Part shown: positions 26,984 to 34,100 of the stretch, piece by piece | Position numbering within the stretch: position 1 is the stretch's first letter | Layout: each line of letters opens with the position of its first letter | IMG/VR virus record: IMGVR_UViG_3300017963_000357 | Location: 1 to 48,605 of that record | Reading direction: 5' to 3' (one strand) | Length of the DNA stretch: 48,605 nucleotides | DNA from: a virus | The notes under the pieces: generated by a model | Databases searched by the model: none | What the model saw: only the letters and a program-made list of their open reading frames with translations | Told to the model about the DNA's origin: nothing | Translations under genes and position numbers: made by a program

Positions 26984-27729
26984 CAGAGATCATAGTCAGG
27001 TCTGGGTGTGGGGTCATCCGGGACAACAACCACTGGCTTCTTCATGTGTGGTTTGATTCGCTCCATCGGGGTGAAGCCTCGGAACACCTTGACCGTCTCC
27101 CCTTCGCTTCGGATAACAAACCAAGGAATGCCACTGCCAATCGGGCGGGCGTCTTTGTCCAACGCTGTGATTTGGGCTTTGATCTCTGGGTAATCCGAGG
27201 TGCTAAACACGTAGACTTTGTAGCCTGCATCCCTGAGTTCTTGAACGATTGGGTACATCCGTTTGCAATGGATGCAGCCATCACCGGTCAAGAGTACAGC
27301 ATAATTCCCATCCATATCAACGATGGGCGGGACGTCGTGGTCTACAGTTCGAACTTTCCTATTTGCCGCCTCTCGCGTCTCCGTCGGAGTGCTTCCATAA
27401 AGACGCGGTCCGACACTGTCCCATCCTTGTCCTTCTCGGGTCCACTCGGCGGACTGGGCTGGGCAGGTTCCGGGACAGGCTTCGGTTTCACTGGTGCTCG
27501 TTCCAGCCGCTCCAACGCTTGTCTCGTCCGTAGGTCGAGTGCTTCGTTGGCTAGGTCGACAGCAGCGTTGATTTCGTCTTGCCAATCGACGGGTCTCTTG
27601 CCACACATCGCCCGCCAAACTCCAATCAACCAGGCTTGGAACCGAACCCACAGTCTCATTCGCGGAACTAGTCTCATGTGTCAACCCCTGTTGCGCCAGA
27701 ATGGCGATCAATAGTAATGCAAGTCTCAT
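26983..27729 (-). CDS. Exported thioredoxin-fold protein, N-terminal extent uncertain
   Basis: The last 110 residues are thioredoxin-like: YAVLLTGDGCIHCKRMYPIV carries a CxxC active site, then VYVFSTSDYPE and GIPWFVI with the expected cis-proline. The start at 27729 has GGGGAG at the right distance and encodes a signal-like peptide (MRLALLLIAILAQQG). The roughly 115 residues between look like out-of-frame sequence and overlap a plausible gene at 27342-27677. A short form from the ATG at 27315 is possible but lacks a Shine-Dalgarno sequence. Confidence 0.65.
   Translation of the reverse strand: MRLALLLIAILAQQGLTHETSSANETVGSVPSLVDWSLAGDVWQETRRLARRNQRCCRPSQRSTRPTDETSVGAAGTSTSETEACPGTCPAQSAEWTREGQGWDSVGPRLYGSTPTETREAANRKVRTVDHDVPPIVDMDGNYAVLLTGDGCIHCKRMYPIVQELRDAGYKVYVFSTSDYPEIKAQITALDKDARPIGSGIPWFVIRSEGETVKVFRGFTPMERIKPHMKKPVVVVPDDPTPRPDYDL
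27342..27677 (-). CDS. Basic helical protein overlapping the thioredoxin-like frame
   Basis: A 111-residue frame with normal-looking protein composition: basic/aromatic N-terminus, helix DEINAAVDLANEALDLRTRQ, a proline linker VKPKPVPEPAQPSPP and a basic end (EALRRRRERRQIGKFEL). AGGGG lies 8 bases before the ATG. It is entirely inside the longer thioredoxin-like frame. Its more natural composition makes me think it is the coding frame over this stretch. Function unknown. Confidence 0.5.
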   Translation of the reverse strand: MRLVPRMRLWVRFQAWLIGVWRAMCGKRPVDWQDEINAAVDLANEALDLRTRQALERLERAPVKPKPVPEPAQPSPPSGPEKDKDGTVSDRVFMEALRRRRERRQIGKFEL

Positions 27730-27739
27730 GTGTCTCCCC

Positions 27740-28735
27740 TTACCAAACGTAGTCGAGCCGACTGCGTCGAGGATAGCCTCTGTAGTTTGAGATGGCGTAA
27801 CTGTCGCCAAAGCTCAGCATGTATTCAATTGTGTCTGGGTCTACCCAGAACGAGCCATCGGGCTGATTCCAACGCTTCGGACCTTTGATCCACTTCTTAC
27901 CCCAGGAGTTGATGACCAAGCCACCGTGGCGTCGGCTCAGGGTGTCCGTCCCTGCCAGGAGCATCGCGTGGTACCACTTCTCGCTGATGGGCTTTGCAAA
28001 GCCGTCCTCATCGCGTTCGTTCGAGAACCCCTGATCCGAACACAGGATGATTGGGTACCCATTCGACGTGGCGTCACAGGCTTCGTCCCATGTCTTGACA
28101 ACGGCAGCTGTCCTGACTGGGTGCTCCTTGCACAGTGAAATCAATTCCTCCGGGACGCCGCCGCCCCACGTCGTGCATTCGTTGCACTTGTGCGCCCATG
28201 CGCGGGCTTTCAGTCCATCGTATGTTGTGAAGTCGAAGTCACCGTAGGCTTGGCGGAGCAGACTACCGTAGTGCATACACCAATCGGCTGCCCATTCCCC
28301 TGCACAGCCATCCCTGAAGGGGAGGTTACCGCCAGCAATCTGAACTCTCGCACCAGCGTGAATCACTTCGGTCGCGGCTTTACCCGCCCACCGCTCCAAG
28401 CGGCGAAGCGAGTACATCTGCACGCACGTCAGGACGTCAATCCCGAGTCCGTACGCCTGGCTCACGCAGTCGCCGATCTTTTGATCATGCGGCACGAGCG
28501 GGGCTTTTGTTGCTCGCTCCAGGTATTTCCATAAGAGAGCAAGCTTCCGTCGACCTGTCCGCTGCAAAGCGTAGTTGAATGTTGCGAACTCGGGTCGGTG
28601 CTTGGCTGGTCCGGGTCGCCAGCCGCCATCAATCGGTTTCTTGGATCGCGTTGCCTCTGCAAGTAACTGCCCGGGGGACATTGCGCCAGCGACGAGTGTG
28701 CCACCAGCAAGGCTTAAAAACGATCTGCGATCCAT
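27740..28735 (-). CDS. Papain-like (C1-type) cysteine protease with Tat-type signal
   Basis: A 331-residue protein. The N-terminus MDRRSFLSLAGGTLVAGAM has a twin-arginine motif and a hydrophobic core, so export in folded form is likely. The catalytic pattern of papain enzymes is present in order: oxyanion Gln85 and nucleophile Cys90 (QKIGDCVSQ), His256 (WYHAMLLAG) and Asn276 in INSWGKKW. Many other cysteines suggest disulphides. It lies in the late operon between exported proteins and a thioredoxin-like gene. Possible roles are lysis, envelope protein cleavage or virion use. Confidence 0.85.
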   Translation of the reverse strand: MDRRSFLSLAGGTLVAGAMSPGQLLAEATRSKKPIDGGWRPGPAKHRPEFATFNYALQRTGRRKLALLWKYLERATKAPLVPHDQKIGDCVSQAYGLGIDVLTCVQMYSLRRLERWAGKAATEVIHAGARVQIAGGNLPFRDGCAGEWAADWCMHYGSLLRQAYGDFDFTTYDGLKARAWAHKCNECTTWGGGVPEELISLCKEHPVRTAAVVKTWDEACDATSNGYPIILCSDQGFSNERDEDGFAKPISEKWYHAMLLAGTDTLSRRHGGLVINSWGKKWIKGPKRWNQPDGSFWVDPDTIEYMLSFGDSYAISNYRGYPRRSRLDYVW

Positions 28736-28762
28736 AACCCTCTCCTCTACTCGGTCAGAAGG

Positions 28763-29560
28763 CTATTTCACCTCCTCACGATCAGCAAACTGTTGCAGTC
28801 CCTTCGACACCGTCGTCCACACTTTGGAGTGGGACTCGATTGTCGGAAGCTGACCTGCGTCAAACATTGTTCGTAGCTCCTCGGCGAGTTTATCGAGGAA
28901 CGGGTCCCAGTGTACTTTGTTGGCGCCAAGAGCGTCAGCATTCGATTCCTTTGTCGCGGACATGATCTGTGCGACATCGGAGAACGCGCCACTCTCAATT
29001 ACCATCGCTAGGGTGCTGAATGACTGTTGGAGTTTCAACGCATCGTCGCGCGCCGTCGGGGACTGCACGTCTTCACACCACGTGATTACGCGTCCGAGAA
29101 GGCTGTCCGGCTCCACCGGAGGCTTCGGAGGCGTCGGCGGCTTCGGAGGCTTCGGTGGTTTGGGCGGCGCGGGCGGTGTTCGCTGCTCGACGCGGATGAC
29201 TTTGGTCTTTACATCAGACTTGTCGGCAATCGCACACGAGAAGATGAACAGGTACTCAATCGGTTTGTCGCCAGTGGAGGCAGTGATGATTCGTCCTTCG
29301 TTGAAGACGCGGACAACCGAAGGTTCGGGGATGATGCGAAGATCGAACCCGTTGCCAATGCTGTCGCTTAAGTCAATCACAATCATGTCGCCGATGAACA
29401 CCGAGTCGGGCGCATCAACAATCACTTGTGGCGTCCCTTCCGTTGCCTCTTCCGGATCATTGAACACAGCCGATGGGCTGTAGTCGATTGCCGGAAAGTC
29501 GTCGGCGCCGGTCGTGGTCGTCATCAAGAACACAGCAGTACACAAGATGTACCTAATCAT
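28763..29560 (-). CDS. Exported PKD-like protein with proline-rich linker
   Basis: A 265-residue protein: signal peptide MIRYILCTAVFLMTTTTGA, a beta domain about residues 45-130 (VDAPDSVFIGDMIVIDLSDS, KPIEYLFIFSCA) resembling PKD/Ig modules, a linker of PPKPPK/TPPKPP repeats (about 132-150), and a helical C-terminal domain. It presumably acts in the periplasm or on the surface. Location just before the papain-like protease suggests a joint late function. Confidence 0.8.
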   Translation of the reverse strand: MIRYILCTAVFLMTTTTGADDFPAIDYSPSAVFNDPEEATEGTPQVIVDAPDSVFIGDMIVIDLSDSIGNGFDLRIIPEPSVVRVFNEGRIITASTGDKPIEYLFIFSCAIADKSDVKTKVIRVEQRTPPAPPKPPKPPKPPTPPKPPVEPDSLLGRVITWCEDVQSPTARDDALKLQQSFSTLAMVIESGAFSDVAQIMSATKESNADALGANKVHWDPFLDKLAEELRTMFDAGQLPTIESHSKVWTTVSKGLQQFADREEVK

Positions 29561-29569
29561 AGTCTCCCC

Positions 29570-29941
29570 TTACCAATAAATGGTTGCCGATTGATCTCGA
29601 CCGTGGTACTTCACCTGGTCGTCGGCGTAACAGTCCTCGCACCGTGTCTCGTGGGCATACTTGATCTGTTTCCCACAGCTGCATATCAGAGCAGACGGTT
29701 GCGACTTTGGATTGCCCTTTGTACGTCTTGTACGGGGCTGTTTGGTTGTTGTGGTAGCTTTGTGTCGGGCTGGCGTCGGATGATCTGGCCCACATTCAAA
29801 ACTCGCGTATCCGTCCCGACGCCTCGAATCCCACGCAGATGCTGTTGAAGGTTTACTGGAATCATGGCGTTCTCGGACGAGCTGGGCAAGGGGACCCGCT
29901 GGTCCCCGTTGCCGCTTCGTGTTAGTGGATTGATTAGTCAA
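29570..29941 (-). CDS. Zinc-ribbon protein, TTG start
   Basis: A 123-residue frame. The basic, probably disordered first 80 residues are followed by a clear zinc ribbon, ICSCGKQ then CEDCYADDQV. The start is TTG, 3 bases after the holin-like gene stop. Other starts are possible because the N-terminal half has poor composition. Unknown role. Confidence 0.55.
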   Translation of the reverse strand: MTNQSTNTKRQRGPAGPLAQLVRERHDSSKPSTASAWDSRRRDGYASFECGPDHPTPARHKATTTTKQPRTRRTKGNPKSQPSALICSCGKQIKYAHETRCEDCYADDQVKYHGRDQSATIYW

Positions 29942-29944
29942 TGA

Positions 29945-30160
29945 TCAGTTACCGGTGACGGTTACCTCATCGGACGATACGAGTCGCAACATGACGTTGA
30001 GGACAGCCATCCCAGTTGCGAAGTACGCAACCAGTTGAGGGTTGCTCATCACAAAGGGGCTCTCGACCAGGACTGCGCCAACACTGACGACGCCGCCCAA
30101 AAGGTTCGCCCAAAACGTCTTCGACCTCAGAAGGCCCTTGCGTCGGGGTGTTTCTACCAT
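29945..30160 (-). CDS. Holin-like small membrane protein
   Basis: A 71-residue protein. A basic N-terminus (MVETPRRKGLLRSK) is followed by two hydrophobic segments (FWANLLGGVVSVGAVLVESP and LVAYFATGMAVLNVMLRLVS). The 'KTFWANLLGG' pattern is common in small phage holin-like proteins. It lies upstream of exported enzymes in the late operon, which supports a role in lysis. Not proven by sequence alone. Confidence 0.65.
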   Translation of the reverse strand: MVETPRRKGLLRSKTFWANLLGGVVSVGAVLVESPFVMSNPQLVAYFATGMAVLNVMLRLVSSDEVTVTGN

Positions 30161-30169
30161 GGTTTCTCC

Positions 30170-30706
30170 TTACTCGGGGTTCTTGACATGCACAATTGAT
30201 TCGGCGAGGAGCGTGCCTAATTCATCGCCTACGTCTTCCCAACCCTCAAAGCGCCCTTCGATCTTATCGAGGACAATCTTATGGATGCTGGTCGCCCATA
30301 CGAGCAAAGCATCCTTGTTGAGAAGCTGGTCGTTCTGACGTTCGAGTTCAACTAGCGTGCGGATGAGTTTCTCAGCTTTGGTCATTAGAGTTGACAGATG
30401 ACCCGAGTGCTCTCGGAAGGTGTCCGAGTCTTCGATCATGTCGCGGCGAGCCGCAATGAGTGCGCGGATCGTAAGAACGTCCTCCCGGAGTAGATCGATT
30501 TCAGCCCCAGGATTGATCTTGGAACGGACGGCTTTCTTGTACTGTTGCGTTAGCCAGTCCGTGTGCTCTCGCTCTACCGGGTCGACAGCGCGGCACGCAT
30601 CGCACCTCCCGTCAAGGGTGGCGCGGTTGCTACATTGGCTGCCGGTCGCCGGTGCTACCCCCTGGCAGCGGTCTGGGGAATCGGCTGGTACTTGTTCATG
30701 TTTCAT
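30170..30706 (-). CDS. First late gene, possible terminase small subunit
   Basis: I start at MKHEQVPADSPD (30706), which has AGGAG 8 bases upstream. The 178-residue product has an N-terminal zinc-finger-like part (CQGVAPATGSQCSNRATLDGRC then CRA) and a long helical C-terminal part (LSTLMTKAEKLIRTLVELERQ). Being first in the late operon and helical fits a small terminase subunit, but it could be a late regulator. Confidence 0.5.
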   Translation of the reverse strand: MKHEQVPADSPDRCQGVAPATGSQCSNRATLDGRCDACRAVDPVEREHTDWLTQQYKKAVRSKINPGAEIDLLREDVLTIRALIAARRDMIEDSDTFREHSGHLSTLMTKAEKLIRTLVELERQNDQLLNKDALLVWATSIHKIVLDKIEGRFEGWEDVGDELGTLLAESIVHVKNPE

Positions 30707-30728
30707 GAATTTCACTCCTACTATCCTC

Positions 30729-30734
30729 ATTATA
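30729..30734 (-). promoter_or_regulatory. Leftward late promoter, -10 box
   Basis: On the leftward strand this is a perfect TATAAT, about 20 bases upstream of the AGGAG/ATG of the first late gene. The matching -35 region (CTTACT at 30752-30757) is poor, so an activator may be needed, as for many late promoters. Confidence 0.5.
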
Positions 30735-30828
30735 CGAAGTTGGTGCCCAAAAGTAAGCCAGAATATCCGAATAATCGTCATTTTCCCCAAAATAGTCAAA
30801 ATAAGCATCAAATAAGCCGTTTTCCCAC

Positions 30829-30857
30829 TTGCATCGACGTGGTTTGTGTGGTAAGCT
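30829..30857 (+). promoter_or_regulatory. Rightward early promoter
   Basis: TTGCAT (30829-30834), a 17-base spacer and TAAGCT (30852-30857) lie about 40 bases before the first rightward gene. It is divergent from the late promoter; the two share the 190-base gap 30707-30896. Confidence 0.5.
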
Positions 30858-30896
30858 AGTGGTATCAGAAGTATTTCTAGTCACAGGAGAAGACAA

Positions 30897-31064
30897 ATGG
30901 CAACCTGGCCACAAGACGAAGACTTTGATGATGACGTCTACGATGAGTACGATTGGGGCTTGGAGATCGACGTTGATCCGGACGATGATCTGCTCGGACT
31001 CGACGACGATGACATGCCCGATGACTTCTTCAATGACGATTGGGACGACTCAACCCCTTACTAG
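30897..31064 (+). CDS. Extremely acidic 55-aa protein, first rightward gene
   Basis: AGGAG lies 8 bases before the ATG. The 55-residue product begins MATWPQDEDFDDDVYDEYDW and contains 22 Asp and 3 Glu with no Lys or Arg, giving a net charge near -25. Trp and Tyr/Phe are interspersed among the acidic residues. Strongly acidic, small, first-expressed phage proteins include DNA mimics such as Ocr-type anti-restriction proteins; there is no sequence proof of that here. The next gene's Shine-Dalgarno sequence overlaps its stop codon. Confidence 0.8.
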   Translation: MATWPQDEDFDDDVYDEYDWGLEIDVDPDDDLLGLDDDDMPDDFFNDDWDDSTPY

Positions 31065-31072
31065 GAGGCACT

Positions 31073-31363
31073 ATGGCACGCGCCAAAGCACCTGTTTACA
31101 AAAGACAAGGGACACCTACGTGTGCTGCTGAGATCGAGCAACTACGCAAGGTCTGCGCAGAACTGAAAGATGACCTCGTGTCAACGTACTACAACCGGCT
31201 AATGTCCGCGATCGATGATGTTGAGACAGCATGCCGGGCTGTCTTGCCGATTAGTAAGGGCGGGCATAGGGTTGGCTTTGGTGTTGACAAGGCACAGAAG
31301 AACATCACCATCGCGACCGCAATCGAAATCCTCCGACAGATCAAGGCAGAGAAAGCATGGTAA
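31073..31363 (+). CDS. Unknown early protein, 96 aa
   Basis: The start at 31073 is chosen from AGGAGG four bases upstream. The product begins basic (MARAKAPVYKRQG) and is helical, including EIEQLRKVCAELKDDLVSTY and ATAIEILRQIKAEKAW. No family recognised. Its stop region overlaps the next start. Confidence 0.7.
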   Translation: MARAKAPVYKRQGTPTCAAEIEQLRKVCAELKDDLVSTYYNRLMSAIDDVETACRAVLPISKGGHRVGFGVDKAQKNITIATAIEILRQIKAEKAW

Positions 31364-31698
31364 TTGAATTCCAGTGGAACGAAATGGATATTGGGGACAA
31401 GAAGGTCCTGACAACAACGCCACGCCACAATATGGGTGATTGGTTGGTATTCAACAAGCCTCGGGCTGGCGTTGGGAAGGTAGAAGTCATCCAAGGCTCG
31501 CTTCCTGTCCCTCCGGAGCCGATCCGGAAGGTCCTCATGGTCTCCAATGTCAGTGGAGTCATGACATTTGATGGTCGGTTTGCGATCATCGTGAAGGACC
31601 AAACACGCTGGCTCGGTGTCAAGCCGGACATCGAATCAATCCTCGCAGTCGAATTGGAGGGATTCCTAGATGCCATGGATCAACCCACCGACACCTGA
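31357..31698 (+). CDS. Unknown early protein, 113 aa
   Basis: MVIEFQWNEMDIGDKKVLTTT, alpha/beta in look, with VEVIQGSLPVPPEPIRKVLM. It overlaps the upstream gene by 7 bases and the downstream gene by 29. No recognised motif. Confidence 0.7.
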   Translation: MVIEFQWNEMDIGDKKVLTTTPRHNMGDWLVFNKPRAGVGKVEVIQGSLPVPPEPIRKVLMVSNVSGVMTFDGRFAIIVKDQTRWLGVKPDIESILAVELEGFLDAMDQPTDT

Positions 31699-31891
31699 AC
31701 ATGACGGACTGAACCTGTCGTTCCAGTTCGTGAAGATTCAACGAGACCCGTTGAGTCCGCCCGTCAATGCGATGACGTTTCCACAACTCATGTCATTTTA
31801 CCAATCCCTGTTGGATCAAGTGGACGACGACATGTCCGCCGCAGCAATATTGGAGAGCCTCCTTGACACACTTACAAGACAAGACTATTGA
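31670..31891 (+). CDS. Unknown early protein, 73 aa
   Basis: Start supported by GGAGG 9 bases upstream. The product MPWINPPTPEHDGLNLSFQF ends in an acidic helix (LDQVDDDMSAAAILESLLDTL). It overlaps both neighbours. Function unknown. Confidence 0.65.
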   Translation: MPWINPPTPEHDGLNLSFQFVKIQRDPLSPPVNAMTFPQLMSFYQSLLDQVDDDMSAAAILESLLDTLTRQDY

Positions 31892-32132
31892 CGTCTACAA
31901 AGTCACGATCATTGATGGGAAATCCTCACTCACTATGCACATGTGTTTCATGCCGACCATCAACATCGTAAAGCGGCGCTTACGGTGGATGGACGAAGAC
32001 GGGATTGATGTTGGTGCATTTTATCCGGTGCTAGAGGGGCTGGGTACTCCCCTGCTGGTTGGGCAGACAGTGTATGGTTCGCACGGACATGTCACTGTCC
32101 ACTTTCCAGTTAAAGCGTGGGTATACCTATGA
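31863..32132 (+). CDS. Unknown early protein, 89 aa, TTG start
   Basis: TTG at 31863 with GGAG 8 bases upstream. The product reads MTHLQDKTIDVYKVTIIDGK and is mainly beta. Its stop forms an ATGA overlap with the following zinc-ribbon gene. No family recognised. Confidence 0.6.
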   Translation: MTHLQDKTIDVYKVTIIDGKSSLTMHMCFMPTINIVKRRLRWMDEDGIDVGAFYPVLEGLGTPLLVGQTVYGSHGHVTVHFPVKAWVYL

Positions 32133-32314
32133 AATGTGAAGTTTGCACAGTTGCGGAGTATGTCCGCGCCAAGGACGTGTATCGATCAAAGGATCGATTA
32201 CAATGCGCACGCTGTGGTGCAGTCTCGATTAACTTAACGCGGGTTGCCTTTCTGCAAGCTGGGCACTCCGGACCCTTTGAATTCCTGAAAGGTGAACCCA
32301 ATGACGATAAATGA
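32129..32314 (+). CDS. Small zinc-ribbon protein
   Basis: Start MKCEVCTVAEY at 32129 is in an ATGA overlap with the previous stop. The 61-residue product has two CxxC knuckles, CEVC near the N-terminus and CARCGAVS in the middle, as in small phage zinc ribbons. Confidence 0.7.
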   Translation: MKCEVCTVAEYVRAKDVYRSKDRLQCARCGAVSINLTRVAFLQAGHSGPFEFLKGEPNDDK

Positions 32315-32648
32315 TCCCCGTCTACGTGTGTCATGGGAGCAGAGGATGGACGCGTTGTTCACCGAGATGCTCAAGGAACTCCGAGCCATACGGCAGCAGA
32401 AACAGCAGCAGGATACGGCGGCGGAGTGGAAGCTGGCGAACCCCTACCTGTCCAAGCAGTGCGGACTCGCATTCGACAAGCTGGCTCAGATTCAGAATGA
32501 ATTCGTCGAGCAATTGGTCAATGAGGTCGCAGACCTGGAAGTCCATGGCGAGGACATGTACATGCTACGCGAGTTCACCGAACGGTTCGGGAATGTCTCG
32601 ACGCAGCTCAACAATGTAATGAACACGTTGAAGTTCCTACGATCATGA
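32301..32648 (+). CDS. Unknown helical early protein, 115 aa
   Basis: Start at ATG 32301 with AAGGTGA upstream. Mostly helical and charged (MLKELRAIRQQKQQQD, VEQLVNEVADLEVHGEDMYM). Overlaps neighbours by 14 and 4 bases. No family recognised. Confidence 0.7.
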   Translation: MTINDPRLRVSWEQRMDALFTEMLKELRAIRQQKQQQDTAAEWKLANPYLSKQCGLAFDKLAQIQNEFVEQLVNEVADLEVHGEDMYMLREFTERFGNVSTQLNNVMNTLKFLRS

Positions 32649-32821
32649 CACCTTGTAAGATGCAGATTCGGTACGAGGTTTGGGACAAGACCTGTGACAT
32701 GGTCTCGAAAGGTCTCGGGGAGGAAGACAATGCTATCCGGCGTCAGGTCGTGCTTGGAGTAAGGCTTGATTGCATCTATCAATTCGATCTACTTCACAGC
32801 AGCATCAAGGATGCCCTATGA
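32645..32821 (+). CDS. 58-aa protein, possible outlying member of the MTP mini-gene family
   Basis: ATGA overlaps at both ends, with the upstream gene and with the metallophosphatase. The product begins MTPCKMQIRYEVWDKTCDMV, sharing with the 37-42 kb array the MTP start, a basic residue at position 5 and a V-W pair near residue 12. Similarity is short, so kinship is tentative. Confidence 0.65.
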   Translation: MTPCKMQIRYEVWDKTCDMVSKGLGEEDNAIRRQVVLGVRLDCIYQFDLLHSSIKDAL

Positions 32822-33411
32822 ACACATGGTTTACGTCCGATCTGCACTTCGAGCACGAGCGACTCATCAATCTGGGTGGGCGCCCGTTCGAGTCCGTCGA
32901 CCATTGGAACGAACACATCCTCGACGCGATCAACTCAAGGGTCATGAGGGCGGACCGGTTGTTCATCCTTGGAGACTTCGCGTGGCACCGCCCTGGTTAC
33001 TGGCGTCAACAGATACGTTGTAGGCACGTTGAACTTATATTGGGCAACCACGACAACGAGAACAAGTGCCGGAAGGTCTTCGGAGGGTCCTGCTATCGAC
33101 AAAGAATGACCAAGATGAACGGAGTGCGCGTCTTTATGAGTCACTTCCCGAACGCGTTCTGGGACTTGAGCCACCGTGGGTCGCTGCATTGTTATGGACA
33201 TACACATGCGCAACGAGAAGACACCCTCGACACAACATGGCCAGAACGACGCAGTATGGACGTTGGTCCTGACAATGCGGCTCGTCTGACCGGCGAGTGG
33301 CGCCCCTTCAGTGGGCAGGAGGTTATTGAGCGGCTGATGGCTCGGAAGGGTCATGATTTGCCAGAGTTCTATCACGAGTTTCAGAGAAACCTTGCAGAGG
33401 AGCGATCATGA
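32818..33411 (+). CDS. Calcineurin-like metallophosphatase
   Basis: Start MNTWFTSDLHFEHERL at 32818 (ATGA overlap). All metallophosphatase motifs are present in order: D8-x-H10, GD53, GN77-H-D79, SH109 and GH128-T-H130. The 197-residue size fits small phage and bacterial members. It should bind two metal ions and hydrolyse phosphoesters. The substrate is not predictable; its 4-base coupling to the Thg1-like gene suggests RNA-end chemistry. Confidence 0.9.
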   Translation: MNTWFTSDLHFEHERLINLGGRPFESVDHWNEHILDAINSRVMRADRLFILGDFAWHRPGYWRQQIRCRHVELILGNHDNENKCRKVFGGSCYRQRMTKMNGVRVFMSHFPNAFWDLSHRGSLHCYGHTHAQREDTLDTTWPERRSMDVGPDNAARLTGEWRPFSGQEVIERLMARKGHDLPEFYHEFQRNLAEERS

Positions 33412-34100
33412 AAGACCTTGGCGACAGGATGAAAGAGAACTACGAGAGCCGTGCGAAGTTCTGCCTCACGCGGAGGACGCCGGTCATCATCCGGATAGAC
33501 GGGCGCGCCTTCCACACATTCACGCGTGGCTTCGATCGTCCCTTCGATCAACGCCTCATCAACGCGATGGTGCATGCTACCAAGGAACTCTTGGCGGACG
33601 CCCAAGGCGCCAAGCTGGCCTACACCCAGAGTGATGAGATCAGCGTGGTGTTGACGGACTACGACACACTCCAGACGGACGCGTGGTTCAATTATAGCGT
33701 GCCTAAGATATGCAGCAATGCCGCCTCCATAGTGACGCGAGCCTTTAACAAGGCGATCGTGTACCCGGAGGCTGCCACGAAGTACCCGTCGGGCGCCACG
33801 TTCGACGCGCGGTGCTTCAACATCCCGAAGGAAGAGGTGGCCAACTATTTCCTCTGGAGAGGTTTGGACTGGAAGCGTAATTCCCTCTCGATGTTCGCGA
33901 GTTCGTTCTTCTCGCAGAAGCAGCTCCATGGGAAGCACGCGTCGCAAGTCCACGAGATGCTTCATGAAATTGGAAAGAATTGGGCAACCGATTTGACAGA
34001 GCAGGAAAAGAATGGTACATTTGTAAGTAAGCGTGGCCCGTTTCATGTCTACCCGGACTACGAGGCCATAGAGTGGGTTCTTGAGGAGACGATGCCGTGA
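33408..34100 (+). CDS. thg1: Thg1-like 3'-5' RNA polymerase (tRNAHis guanylyltransferase family)
   Basis: A 230-residue protein with the Thg1 signature: RID31GRAFHTFTRGF and AKLAYTQSD76EISV. Asp31 and Asp76/Glu77 match the metal-binding carboxylates of the palm domain. FDARCFNIPKEEVANYFLWRG and WKRNSLSMFASSFFS follow, as in the family. Thg1-like proteins add nucleotides to RNA 5' ends, to tRNAHis G-1 or to repair truncated tRNAs. No tRNA gene was found in the window. Overlaps of 4 bases on both sides indicate a tight operon. Confidence 0.93.
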   Translation: MKDLGDRMKENYESRAKFCLTRRTPVIIRIDGRAFHTFTRGFDRPFDQRLINAMVHATKELLADAQGAKLAYTQSDEISVVLTDYDTLQTDAWFNYSVPKICSNAASIVTRAFNKAIVYPEAATKYPSGATFDARCFNIPKEEVANYFLWRGLDWKRNSLSMFASSFFSQKQLHGKHASQVHEMLHEIGKNWATDLTEQEKNGTFVSKRGPFHVYPDYEAIEWVLEETMP

